Below, piece by piece: positions 33,629 through 45,529 of a stretch of DNA of 64,000 nt. The first letter of the stretch is position 1. The number at the start of each line of letters is the position of its first letter. Below the pieces are notes generated by a model. It saw only the letters and a program-made list of their open reading frames with translations, ran no database searches and had not been told where the DNA came from. Origin of the DNA: Leptodontidium sp. MPI-SDFR-AT-0119 (Eukaryota > Ascomycota > Leotiomycetes > Helotiales > Leptodontidiaceae); contig JAHLEZ010000027.1 of assembly GCA_020726505.1 (NCBI GenBank), positions 714,147 to 778,146 on the forward strand, read 5' to 3'. Made by a program: the position numbers and the translations under genes.

Positions 33629-34484
33629 GGCATATTGGAAGTAGCGCCAGCGGCTTTGCTTGTCATCGTCTGGTTGCAGGTTCTCTCTTCGAGTTTTTGG
33701 CTAAAGTTGGCTCCTAGCTCCTTTACTTGCGTCTTATGATTCTTGTTTACTTTTATTACACTACCAAACGCCAAACTGGCTGCTGTTTTCGGCGGGTTTG
33801 GTCGCTGTTTTCAGCGGTCCACTTGCCGGAATCTCACGCTGCTCTAACGCTCACGTAACAGGTGGCCAGAGCGGCACCGTCCCTTGGCACGACCACAGGA
33901 ACCTTTCATGGTTATCGTCATGCCTGGACATTGTTTCTCTCGTTCTCACTTCCGGAAATGCTACTTTAGGGAGTAGAAAATGGCTGCCCTCTATCATCTC
34001 CCTCCAATGACTTAAGATGGCGGTCATCCTATTTCTTTGGCCTCCTTTCCCCTTCCTCCGTCTTCTTTCCTCCGGGTATAGTGCTATTATAAATCATGAT
34101 AGGGAGAGTGTGAATGAGTTTGCTGCTTTTAGTGATTCATAATTGCGAGAACTGGAATCCGGAAGTTCCTCGGCACGCAAAGCCTGTTGCCGCTTCTAGG
34201 GATTTTAGTCTAGAAATCGGAAAGTAATTTTGGTCTCGGCATACTGCTTTGCATTTGAACCAAAAACTCTATACCGTGAGGATTCAGGGGATTCACTTGA
34301 TTGGGCACGAGTTTCAACACTGCATGAAAACAGCAAAATTGAGTCATTTTGTATTGTCCTCTCAGAGGAATGCGGGATAGATATTTGAAATGAACATGTC
34401 CACATGGAATATGCGAGACAGACCTTTTAAATCCGTACTATGTCTTGACGGGACTAGGGAGTGTTTGAGCGAACTTTGAATAGT
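33629..34484. other. Intergenic between HET gene and 838-residue protein gene
   Basis: About 855 bp. Open frames at 33580-33774, 33798-34010 and 34205-34405 have no recognisable domains. No repeats or RNA genes recognised. Confidence 0.45.
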
Positions 34485-37178
34485 CTATCGGAGAAATTTT
34501 AGTGGGAATGCGTCGACATCAACTATAAAGAAGAAAATAGGGATAAATGAGGTTAGAGAACACTTACCAGAGTAACTTTCAAATCCAATGGTGATGTCGT
34601 CATTCTCGCTAGGATATTCCAGTGTATCGACGCACACGAAGCCCTGTTCGACCCCGGAATCTCTATGTCCACCAATGGGCAAGGAGAACTTGGCATCTAC
34701 CAGGCGTACCAAAGTCCTGTTCCCCGACTTGATCATTCGAAATGAGTCTGTCTTTCTCAGTATGAAGTTCATACACTTTCCATGCTTGAACCCATCGAAA
34801 AAAGCGACAAGTTGGAAGGTTTCCTTCCTCCGGAGGAGCTGGATTCGAGTATGCGGCGACTTCCATTCTTTCGACTTTAGAACAAGAAGTCGACGGCGCG
34901 AAATGGAGAACGACGCTGGAGTGCTGTCGAAGAGAACGGAGAATCCCGTGATGGCTGCCTGAAATTGATGGAGTTCGAACAGATTTGGGAAGTTGAATGT
35001 TCGGACTGACGGTTGAGCTTTTAGGGCGGACAATGTCTTTGTCGGGTCGTTATGGTCCTCTTTGGCCATATTCAGCACTGATTGAGAGTAGGTTATATCT
35101 TTCTGGGATTCACGAAGAATGTGAAGTTCTGACGCATCAAAGGCTTGTTGTGAGCATGTTTCCGTCAGTGCCTTCAGCAGGCAGATTATCCGTCTTGGGA
35201 CGAGAGAACATACCATGCCCAGCGGCCACAACATTTCGTCTGATCTGCAGCTCCCCAATGCTAAGGTTCAATCGATCTGTGAAACGGGCGTGGGGAGAGT
35301 CTAAGATGATCCTCAAGGTATCGGAGAGAACTGTCGTGCTGGACTCAACGTTAGGGCCGGACTCGTGCCATGGTTTGGAATTGATGATGCGAGCTCGCTG
35401 CCATGAAGACGCACCCAGCATTCCGGACTGGCCCAAAATCTCCAGACCAACTGCCAACGAAAAGCCGTTCAGTTGGACGTCCGCGAATATGTCCTCCTCA
35501 TCAGCCACATGAGAGCCTGTAAGGTGAGAAAGCAGCGCGTTACATTGCTCTACACTAGAGAAGGTCAAGACTGTTACGGCTGAAGGATCATTCCTATCAA
35601 TTCTAAAAAAGATTGTAGGCTGTTCGTTCTTCCCTTCAAAAAGTCTATATTCGATCACCTGGTCTGGCCAGATGTCGTACTCGAGCACGCTGAGATTCTT
35701 GCTCGTTGTTGGCGTAGCTATCACCAGTCGAGATCCACGGTGCATTTTCCGCGGACCAGTACCCTCAGCTCGTATGATGACCCTGTTGAACAATCGAAGC
35801 CTGCATTGGTAAGCGGTGTCTATGAAACGGTTGGGATTTTCATTGATTGTTAGACGGCATTCCACAGATTTAATGTCTGTCTGGAAAATGAGTTGCTCTT
35901 CAATCCCTCTTTCGAATAGGGTGTTGGCGGTTTTGTAATGCTGATACATTTGGTTAAGAGTCTCGAAGTCAGATATTTCGCATCGAATCTGGAGGTGAAA
36001 GCCTGTTGATAGTTTGACTTCAAGTGAAGAAATGTTTTCGAGCCAGGTGACATTACCCCATGTCGACTTCAGTTCCTTTTCGGGTTTAACACAGACATTA
36101 AACTGACCGTCTTGACTGGCGAGAACCATGGAAATCTGAGAATCCTCCTGCGCACGCACCACTGATAGAAGTGCGTGGTATTTGATTTGTTGGCCATTCG
36201 AAGACTCGTTGAAGAGATACACGTCCACTGACAGGGCTTTATAGTAGAACTTGCCGTCGAAATCTTGTAGTGGCATATGATCGAGCACTTTCGTGTCGAA
36301 ATGATCATTGTCAACTGTGGATGGCATATGCCATGTCAAGAGGAAGGACATGTCCACACCAAGTGAAGGATACTCGACCCAAATAGATCCATCATTGCCT
36401 GGCGAGAATACCGCCTCTGAGTTGTCTTCGGGTAACAATCCGTGCTCGATCATCGAATTAATGGCCCCGCAAATTTTGCTTAAAAGCAAGTGCTGGTAGT
36501 CTCTCAAACGCGTTGCGTTCTCAACACTGCAGTATTGCGAAGATCGCGAGAACATCTCTTGTAGAATCCAAAGCGCTTTTGAAATATTCGCTTCGCCTTT
36601 TTGTATTAAGAATCGTGTTTCCGATTGTTGGGAAGGTACTAAAGATATATCTCTGATCGCAGCGTTCAGCTGTATCTGACCATGGATAAACCACCATGTG
36701 GCGAGTCGGATCAGCTCGTTAATGGAAGCACTCGAAATTGATTTGAGTCGATCAGCATAAAGCCTGAAGATATTATGTAGGTGACTGGTACGGTCTGAGA
36801 AGAGCTTGATACCTGGATATCAGAAATTTAGCTACTTGCTGTGAATTTGTATTTCAAGCCCAAACTTTACTCACTCAGGTTATCCTGTATCCCAGGATGA
36901 TCCCAAAAGGAAGTACAGGCGGGAGTAGAACCCGTGATAAGTCTGGACAGACCAGTCCTACGCGTGCGGGAGTGGACTGTACGAGATGGATCGTCTTGGA
37001 ATAAGGAGACTGGCAGCGCATCGTAAATTCCTGGGCTGTAAACTTCAGATACGGTGCCTGGGTTGGTAAGAGTACCTTCCTCACTTGCTGATGAGAAGAC
37101 GGAGTCGACTGGCGACGTAAAAGTGTTTGGAGGGTTTGGCCTGTTGCAGCCCGGAGTCTTGCTTGGCGATAAAAACAT
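34485..37178 (-). CDS. Unrecognised protein, 838 aa, four exons
   Basis: Exons by eye: 37178-36875, 36812-35214, 35143-34568, 34522-34485; all GT-AG and in phase. I do not recognise the family. The N-terminal 100 residues are rich in Ser/Thr/Pro and probably disordered. Next comes a helical block (SHLHNIFRLYADRLKSISSA, ATWWFIHGQIQL), then a long mainly beta-type region (YHALLSVV, STGFHLQIRCEISDF, TIFFRIDRNDPSAVTVLTFS) and a C-terminal block (FQLVAFFDGFKHG). No signal peptide or membrane segment. The consistent frame over 2.5 kb and clean splice sites argue that it is a real, intact gene; some alternating strand patterns hint at PH-like folds, which is only a guess. It is on the same strand as the HET gene, 857 bp upstream of it. 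Confidence 0.7.
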
Positions 37179-38237
37179 GATACGGAAAAGACTGAAAAAC
37201 TGCAAAAAAGGAAAACGAGTAAACTTGAAGTTCAGATGATATTGCATGTCATTATATGTTTAAGGCTGTAGTTATACTTCATGTCCTTGAATGTGGACAT
37301 CTACGAGAAACTATGAGCTCCTTCTGGACCTTGGCAATACTACTGTGAATCATGGAGGCTCGTACCTCGTGAGGTGAAGAAGTGGTGATACTCAGCCTTA
37401 GCCTGATAAACCCATGAAGGCAGAAACCAACTACTTCAGAACACGGCAGCTCGTATTCAGCCCGTGAAGGTTCATATTGCACCTAGAATCTAAAAATAGT
37501 CGGCACCGAAGGAGGCCGAGACGGACATCGTCTGCCTTCTGTACTCTATGGACAGGAGTTCACGATGAAATTTTCAAACCCTAAGCCTAATGCGTCTTGG
37601 CGAGCCCCCCTATTCTTTGGGCGTTTCATTCTCGGAAGTGTTCGGCCGCTCCGGAAGACTCTTGTTTATCATTAATGTTAGTGATGAGGCGTTGTGCGCT
37701 TACTATAGTATTTTCTTGATCCACAACGGCTAGGTCGTCATCTGTTTCTCACCTTGGCGAGGTTTTTTGGTTAGCCTGGGAGTGCTGTGTTTTAGTGGTT
37801 ACAGCCGTTGTTGTGTGGGGAGAAGCTTTGAGGGGATAGCTTTTGGGTGTGATACTAGACCGTGCAATGAAATTTACAACCCGAAATGCTGGCCTTGGGG
37901 GCGGCTTTTGGTGGTATTAGAGCGTTAAATAATATCCGGTAGCTCTAAAGTAGCGTTATTTTACTCTGCATAGCTTCCGAGTTTAAGGTGGTGTCCTCGG
38001 CCGAGTAGCTTCTTAGAAGGGCCTAGTTTGGTGGAGAGAAGCCCCCAACGCGTTATGATAGGCCAGAGATGATGGCGTGGGATTTTCACTCGGTGGGGGT
38101 ATGCTGACTAAGCCTCCGCAGAATTAATAAAGAGCTACTAAAACGTATCCATATTCACTAAGGCTTTGAGTTGCCGCCCCAGAACCTGTGTGCAACTTTT
38201 GATCAGTCAGTCCTCATTGACCAGTGCAAATATTGCA
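37179..38237. other. Shared upstream region of the 838-residue protein and the FAD oxidoreductase
   Basis: About 1.06 kb between two divergent genes. No gene or repeat recognised; the antisense frame 37279-37482 is weak. A GT-rich strand bias is seen at 37740-37930. Confidence 0.45.
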
Positions 38238-39904
38238 ATGGGCTCCGTTTCTTCCTACCTCAGAGATGTATACCATGGCATTGGCGGACTCCTCGCTACA
38301 ATACTGGAGGGCGGTGAATCGTTCAAACTGGCTCTAGCACGCATCGCCGCACCACGGTTGCCAGCCCCAAATCCCACGACATCGTTCTGGCAACAGCAGC
38401 CTCCGTACCCAGAGCTCGTGAACATACACTCTGACCAACTTCCAGCCTCTACAGACATTGTGATAATTGGATCTGGCATGTCAGGAGCTAGCATCGCGCA
38501 CACCATCTTGAATGAGTGCAGATCTATGGGAATCTCAAGACAGGTTGTAATACTGGAGGGAAGGACGACATGTAGCGGTGCAACTGGTAGGAATGGAGGG
38601 CACATCAAGGTGGCGCCTGTCGCAGAATACGCGAAGTTGAAGAAGAGATTCGGTGCTGCGAGTGCGGGAAAGATTTTGGCCTTTTATATGAAGCATTTGC
38701 CATTCCTTCTCCAGCTTTCGAAATATGAAGGGCTAGAGAAGGGCGAAGCAAGAGAAGTAAAGGCCGTCGATGCATTCACGGACCCGAATGTGATGCGGAA
38801 GGCCGTAGAGATGCTGGACGTCCTTAGAGGCGACTTACCTGATATCGCGGAAGGGATAGATGTATTGGATGCAGAAGCAATCCAGGATGTGAGTTGATTT
38901 CGAATGCTGTAAGTTGGGTCTAGACTAACTTTTGACAGCAATTCGGCTTTAGTAGCCAATTTCATGGAGGGATGACCTACCTCAGTGGCGCCATGTGGCC
39001 GTATCGGTTTGTCACTTCTACCTACGCGTCACTCCTGGCAAAGTTCCCAAGCGAGCTCTCTATCGAAACAGGAACGATGGTGCACGAAATAAAGGTTACA
39101 ATCGATTCGGACACTCCTTTTCTGCTGAAGACATCCCGAGGTGATATCAAAGGCGCGCACGTTGTTCATGCCACAGATGCCTTCGTGGCAAATCTGGTAC
39201 CTGGCTTAGTTGGAAAGGTATTTCCTGTGCGCGGGCATATGTCTGCTCAGAGACCTGGTAAGTCGTTCCCAGAGTACAACGGCGGCGTCTCTTGGTCTCT
39301 AGTTGGCAGCAAAGGCTATGAGTACATATCGCAACGGCCTGGGTTACCTGATGCGGTGAACGGCTTGGGAGCCGAAATAATGACGGGAGGAGGGATATTC
39401 CATGGCAATGGCAGCGGCGTGGATGAAGTTGGCCAGTGGGGTGATGATGAAATTGCCCATCCGATTGGATCATATCTATCAGGTGTCCTATCAGTCTCTT
39501 TCAGCTCTAGGTTCTGGGGAGAAGATGCGGATCGCTCAACGGTCAAGAGTATGTGGACCGGCTCAATGGGGCACACAGCTGACATGATGCCCTTCATCGG
39601 GCGACTTTCACCAAGTCTCACAAAGCGCCCGGTAAAAACGATTCAAAGTAGCCGCGAGGTTGTTGATAAAGGACCTGGCCCATCAGAGTGGATATCAACA
39701 GGGTTTAACGGCTCGGGGATGGTCATGACATGGCTCAGTGGGGTAGCTACTGGTCTCATGGTCCTTGGGCGTGAGAATGTGAAATCTGAAGGGCAGTATT
39801 GGAGACCAGAGGGTATTGTAAAGGACTGGCTCCCCGATGAATTTTTATGTTCTCCGGAGAGGGTTTCTCGCAGTAGCATCTATGAGTTTCCTAAGCTTGT
39901 ATAA
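38238..39904 (+). CDS. FAD-dependent oxidoreductase (DAO superfamily), 538 aa, two exons
   Basis: Exons 38238-38888 and 38939-39904; intron GTGAGT...CTAACTTTTGACAG. The dinucleotide-binding motif VIIGSGMSGASIAH sits near residue 80, followed by VVILEGRTTCSGATGRNGGH (the E that binds the ribose and the ATGRNGG element typical of DAO oxidases). The C-terminal half includes VRGHMSAQRPG, MPFIGRL and the closing FAD motif WISTGFNGSGMVMTWLSGVA. Relatives oxidise amines or amino acids with release of hydrogen peroxide; the exact substrate is unknown. It lies 500 bp before the outermost transposon of the repeat nest. The gene appears intact. Confidence 0.88.
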
Positions 39905-40400
39905 ATATCTAAAATCACATCACCTGGAGTAAATAATACTTTTCCGAGAAGGATATTTGATTATAGCTCACGGTTCTTACAAAAGCCAAAGTTGCATTGT
40001 TTTTTTGGTCAAGGGACAAGTAAGGTAGACGTGAGTTTTAGTAAGAAACCGTGGATAAGATATGTTGATTGATTGATTGATTAGCCCCACGCCTGTAGTG
40101 AATAAAACTACTTCATCGGCCACGGGGTCGTATCTGGAGACGACAACATACGCAGGAAGCATTCGTTCCAACTCTCTACAAAAGCGTATATCCGGGAAAT
40201 TCCATTGATTTCACGGCATCCTCTCGAGGAAGGGCATCGAATTCAAACCTTTTCACGCTACCCATACCTCCTCGCTCAACACCAAAGCCTTAGCCTCTTC
40301 TCTCCCAAGTGTCCTTAACAACTTTCCAGTAGCGTTCGACATCAAGTTTCATGTGAGCAACATGTCCACTCCTAACCCAAACCTCGCTCCTAGTTCGAAT
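39905..40400. other. 3' flank of FAD oxidoreductase up to the transposon nest
   Basis: About 500 bp of ordinary composition with a short TTGA tandem tract near 40066-40083. No gene recognised. The TA at 40399-40400 is the target duplication of the Fot1-like element. Confidence 0.5.
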
Positions 40401-41455
40401 AACGTCTAACCCCCCCATTCCGGCCACCTCGCTTAATTACAACACTTCCTATTTGAGACTTAATAACTCTATTTAACGTCAACTTTTATACAATATATTA
40501 TAGATTCTGATTCTCCTTTTGATTTTGATTCTTTAGATTTAATTTGACGCTCCCTAGCTGCAATTTGAGCCTTTTTAATAATATAGATTATCGCAAACTT
40601 GGAATTTGGACTAGTTTAAGCCTTCCTCTTTTTCTTCGGCCTCAAGTACTTTAATCTCTCTTCTAGCTCTTTGATCTTTATATTTGCCTTCCCTAATGCG
40701 TACTCCTTCTCGTTAATCCCTTTTATAACTTTCTTAAAAAGTAGATATTACGTTGAAAGTTAATTATATGACCCGCTTACTAAAGTACGAATTTGTAAGT
40801 ACAAATCTTTTCGCGCCTTTAGAGTTTATAACTTAATTAAAGTATTAGAAACCTTCGGAAGCAGTATTAATATATCTTGAGGCTTTAGGAGCGTTAGATT
40901 TATTGATTTATTACTGTTTTCTAATAATAAAGGGCTTATTAGCGACTTAGCGACAGATACCGGCTATAAACCTGTAATTCTTTACCCCGATTTAATATTA
41001 AAAGGTGTAATACTTTCTCAACGTGCCTTTTAATAGCAAATAAGAAAGTTACACTTACTAATTAGTATAAAATCGATTAGAGAACTTAACTTTTGTAACT
41101 CTTTTTAGTAAGCACGCTTAAGTAAGGAGAAAATCGTTAAATTGAGAGGTTATAAGACGTGTGACGTATATGTAAGTAAGAATAAGAGGTAGATATTATG
41201 CTCGAGGCACTTCCAAAGGAATTTTATAATCTCGTGGCTCCTATAGCCGTCTAAATAAGGAGTCTTACTAAATGATCACGTGGTTACGTCTAAGGGATAA
41301 ACACCTTTTTTAGCCGCTTTAAAGCCGTAGCATTAGTAGTCCACCTATTTTTAGTAGTTATAAAGTACTAATTATCGAATATCTTTAGTTGAAATGGAAA
41401 CTATTATTATTACACTAACTTTCCCTTGTAAATTACTAGTAGTTATGTTGAAACT

Positions 41456-41757
41456 TGTTACGGCTGGCAAGAGGTTGATACGGCGAGTAGACTCTAGCTT
41501 TGTATTTAGGCCTAGTACTACGCTTAGAATCGAGAAGAAAAGATAAGGAGAAAAGGAGAGCTCTCTGTAAAGGGGAGCTCGAGTATAAATACACGAAGGA
41601 CCCTCCTAATAGGGCCTAGCGTAGTCGGGGGCCATTTACATCTATATGTCGTATACTCGCTACTTAGTCTTCTTTATTAAGCTTAGCGCCGTCGTATAAT
41701 TAGTGATACTACGAGCCTATGTCGGTTAAAATACAAGGCGCATCGGAGGTCGTAATA
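41456..41757 (-). repeat. 3' LTR of gypsy 1
   Basis: 302 bp, matched by the LTR at 61780-62081 and the solo LTR at 17146-17438. Contains a TATA-like GTATAAATACACGA segment. Its end reads CGTAATA, one C-to-T change from CGTAACA. Confidence 0.93.
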
Positions 41758-42149
41758 TTCCCCCCCCCTCTTAAAAAACTGTGTTCGCGTAGTTATAGCT
41801 ATAACTGTATCGTCTTTTAGGTCGTTATAGTCGTCGATACTAACATTATAAGCCTTTAGCCATTTTAAGAGAGCTTTTAATAGGCCCTTAGTATTAAGAT
41901 ACTCTAAGTAGAACTGTTTAATTATATACGGAGCTATTATAATATCCGAGTATAAGTACTACTTTAAGTCTTCGTCGGCGCCTAGTCACTTAATATAATA
42001 AAATAGCTTATTCTGTATAACCTTAAAGCTAAGGATACTTTCAATTTCCCACTTATTTTACTTAAGTAATAACTAAATAAGTACTAGTGTAACTTTAGCT
42101 TGTCTCGGCAAGGGGTTATCGACGTACTTGCGAAGCGAGTACAAGTAGA

Positions 42150-45100
42150 AGACGGGGTGAATTAACTAGTCCTTTAGGAACTTAACTTTTTAACTCTCTT
42201 CTTCTTTAGTTATTACCTTAATAAGGCCGTACTACTTATTAGATAGCTTCTTTGAGGGTCGGTCGATGTTCTAATTCCGCGTGTCGACTATAACTAAGTC
42301 TCTAATGTCCTAGTCGACAGCGCGTCGCTTACAGTTCGCTAGTCGTTCTATTTTGTCTTATTAATCCTTTAGGGACGATTATGTGACTTCCGTAACCTCC
42401 TTCATTTGTAATACTACTTATAGAGCCTCCTCGCGATTAAGTCTCTTTATTACCGTAGCCGGAGGTTTTAAGTTAATTAGATCTCAGGAAGTCCTTGGCT
42501 TAACGCCGTTAAGTAACTAGAAAGGGGATAAGTTACTTAGGGACTCGTGTAGTAGCGTCAATTAAGTAATGTCTATAATAAGCAAGAGGTTACTTTAATT
42601 GTCTTAGTAGTAATAACAAAAGGGGCGAAGTTACTACTTAATATATTAGTTCGTTACTTCTGTTTGACTGTCGACGTTTAGGTTATATGTTATTATAAGC
42701 TTTACCTTAATTCCGAGAATACGACAGTACTCCTTCTAAAAGGAGAAGACGAACTGAAGCCTTCAGTCTGAGACGATAGAATCCGGTATACTAAAGTAAC
42801 GAGTCTAATAAACGAGGAAGAGAATAGCTATACCTTTAGCGGTAATCGTATTATTATAAAGTATTAAGACCGGTTTCTTTAATAAGCGGTCGATAATAAC
42901 TATAGCGAAGTTGTAACCGTGCTTGTCTAATAGTAGCTTCGTAAAGTCTATCGTAAGGTATTAATACAGCCGAGCAGGGATTAATAAGGGGTATAAGAAA
43001 CTAGGAGTTTTATCCTTACGGGCTTTTTATTAGAAATAACTACAATTTGCCACGTATTGAGCTATGTCCGCAGTGAGGCCGTTCCAATAGTATTTGCGAC
43101 TAAGTAATGCCTTCATCTTTCTAATCCTTATGTATATTATTAAAGGTTGGGAATATATATAGTGAATAAGTATCGTGCAAAGCTCCGGCGGTTCTAAGGG
43201 CACTTCTAGGCGTCCTTAGAAAAGTAACTTATTATTTATTAGCTCATAATTTAGTAACTGTTCCCTAGCCTTTTATTAGAGAGGCTTTAGCGAAGGCGAA
43301 GACTTATTAATTAAGAGCACTTAATTAATAACGTTGTATTCCGCGATATTATATATTACTATAGAGTTAAGGTCTAGCTCCTCCGCGGTAGGCGTCTCCG
43401 GATTAATTAGCACTCTAGTATAAGGCTCGGGTTCTAGCTCTAGCTCGTCACGTGTCTTAACGTTATAATCCGGGATTATAGCCTCTATAAGTACTAGGGG
43501 TATTGTCTTTACGACTTCAATATAGGCGTTCATAAGATCGATAGTAGAGAGCTAGAGGTCGCCAGCGACTCGTAGGTTAATTTCATCTGTCGGAATCAGC
43601 TATTAACTACAGATAGCCCGCTTACGTGCCTTTGTAGCCGTAAGGTCCTAATCCCGTCAAAATAAGGTATTAATTAATATATTAGTCGTCTTAGTATAAT
43701 ATATAATCGTGAAATAAAAGTTCGTAAAGAACTTAGCTTATTAAGCCTATTTAATTGTAAAGTCCTTAGTAGTTATAAAGTACTTTAGGGCTTAATAGTT
43801 TATGTAAATAAGGACATTTTTCTAGGTACTTAAAAGCTCTAGGCGATATTACTTAAATAACTGGAAAATCGCTAGTATTTCTTTGTCGTAAATCAGGTAA
43901 TTAAGCTCGGGATTAGTTATAATCTTAAAAAAGTATTTTATGAGGTAGAAAGTGTCGTTTTCTTAGAGTTAAGATAAAATCCCAGCGACGACTTTATTAA
44001 AAGAGTTAGTCTTTAGCCGCGTTTACTTAGTAAGGTCGTAGTAGCGAAGAACCGGCGCGGATTAGAGGGCTTCTTAGAGAGTTTCCTACGCGTTTTTATA
44101 AGCGTTATTAAAGTTAAAGGGGACGTTTTTCTTAGTAAGTATCGTAAGGAGTCGTGTGATGCGATTATAGTCCTTAATAAACCGGCGGTAAAAGTTACAG
44201 AAACTAAGGTAGCTTTATACACCCCGTATATTACTAGCGTATCGCTAGTCCTTAATTACACTAATCTTCTCCAGGTCTACTTTTACGCCATTGACTTTAA
44301 TAATAAATCTTAAGAACCTTGTCTTTTATACGCTAAACTTGGACTTCTTAATATTAGCCTAAAGCTCGTGTACTTATAGAATCGCTATTACCTTTTTAAT
44401 ATAAACCTCGTGTTCCTCGGGAGTTAACGAATAAATAAGGATATCATCTATATAAGCTACGCAGAAGTCGTTTAAATACTTTATTAAGATATCGTTAATA
44501 AATCGCTAAAAAGTCGCCGGATCGTTTATAAGGCTAAAGGGAAGAATCTTATACTTGTAAGTACTGTATCGGGTTTAGAAGGTCGTGTAATCTTCGCTCT
44601 TTAAAGACATACGAATATAGTGGAAAGCTTACTATATATTAAGCTTAGTAAAAACCTTTGCCTTATAAATACGTACTATTATCTCATCGATTAGAGGGAT
44701 TAGATACAAGTCCTTCTTAAATAGGGCATTTAGCTTACAATAGTCGACGTATAGCCGGAGATTGTTATTAGCTTTCTTAGCAAAGAGAATAAGGGCCGTA
44801 TATAACGCGCTAAAGGGCTTAATAAAACCTTTATATAAGTTATTAATAATATATTACTTAGTCTTTAATAACTATTCTTTAGTTATACGTTAGAAAAGTT
44901 TAAAAGATAAGTCGTTCTCCTTAGTAAGCTCGATTTGGTGGTTTATACCCTAGCAATGCGCTAGTAGCTCGTCAGAGGCTCGCCGGGAGAAAAGAGGAGT
45001 ATACTCTTAGTACTTTATAAGAAGCTTTTTCTTAATTAGTTCGTTATCTTGTGTATACTTAGCCTCTAAGGCCTCTTCTAGGGACAAGTCTCTATTCATT

Positions 45101-45249
45101 AATGCGAGCTCGACGCTTAGCTAGTCTAGGGCTACCCTCTAGCGGCGAGTTAGCTCTTAATTAATCTCGTGTATTAATGCTACGAAGGTCTCTACCTTAT
45201 TCTTTCTAACTTTCCTAGGTTAGAGGTACGTCGTAGACATCGCTACTAC
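42150..45249 (-). pseudogene. gypsy 1 pol relic: reverse transcriptase, RNase H, integrase
   Basis: On the minus strand from about 45000 downward one frame reads LILFAKKANNNLRLYVDY, LYLIPLIDEI, then [20 protein letters not shown] with the YxDD catalytic box (about 44460-44440), followed by RNase H-like sequence to about 43700. Integrase remains at 43110-42560: KYYWNGLTADIAQYV, YNFAIVIIDRLLKKPVLI and EYCRILGIKVKLIITYN. Stops interrupt every few dozen codons, mostly of the C-to-T type. Confidence 0.88.
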
Positions 45250-45529
45250 TGTGGCGGGGACAGCCGCTAATTTCTTTTGTCACATGACTAGGCTAGTCCT
45301 TCGCATATATAAGGAGCCAACACTTGACTACAGAACCTCAAGAACGCAACACTAGATATATTCTATTTATTAGAACCTTTTCCCTCCCCTCCTTTGCCGA
45401 TTCGTACTCTCTAAATATATAATATCTTTAGATTTAATTGATCTATTATTTACAGAGCCTAGAATCTCCTCCGGTGGCTCGCTATATATTACCCTCTTAT
45501 TATATAGATTAGGGTTCGTCCCTCCCACA
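45250..45529 (+). repeat. 5' LTR of gypsy 2
   Basis: 280 bp, matched by 58743-59022 with scattered transitions. Begins TGTGGCGGGGACAG and ends CTCCCACA. The first inner bases after it (TATTTTTAGTGACCGACACA) are the expected primer-binding region. Confidence 0.93.
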
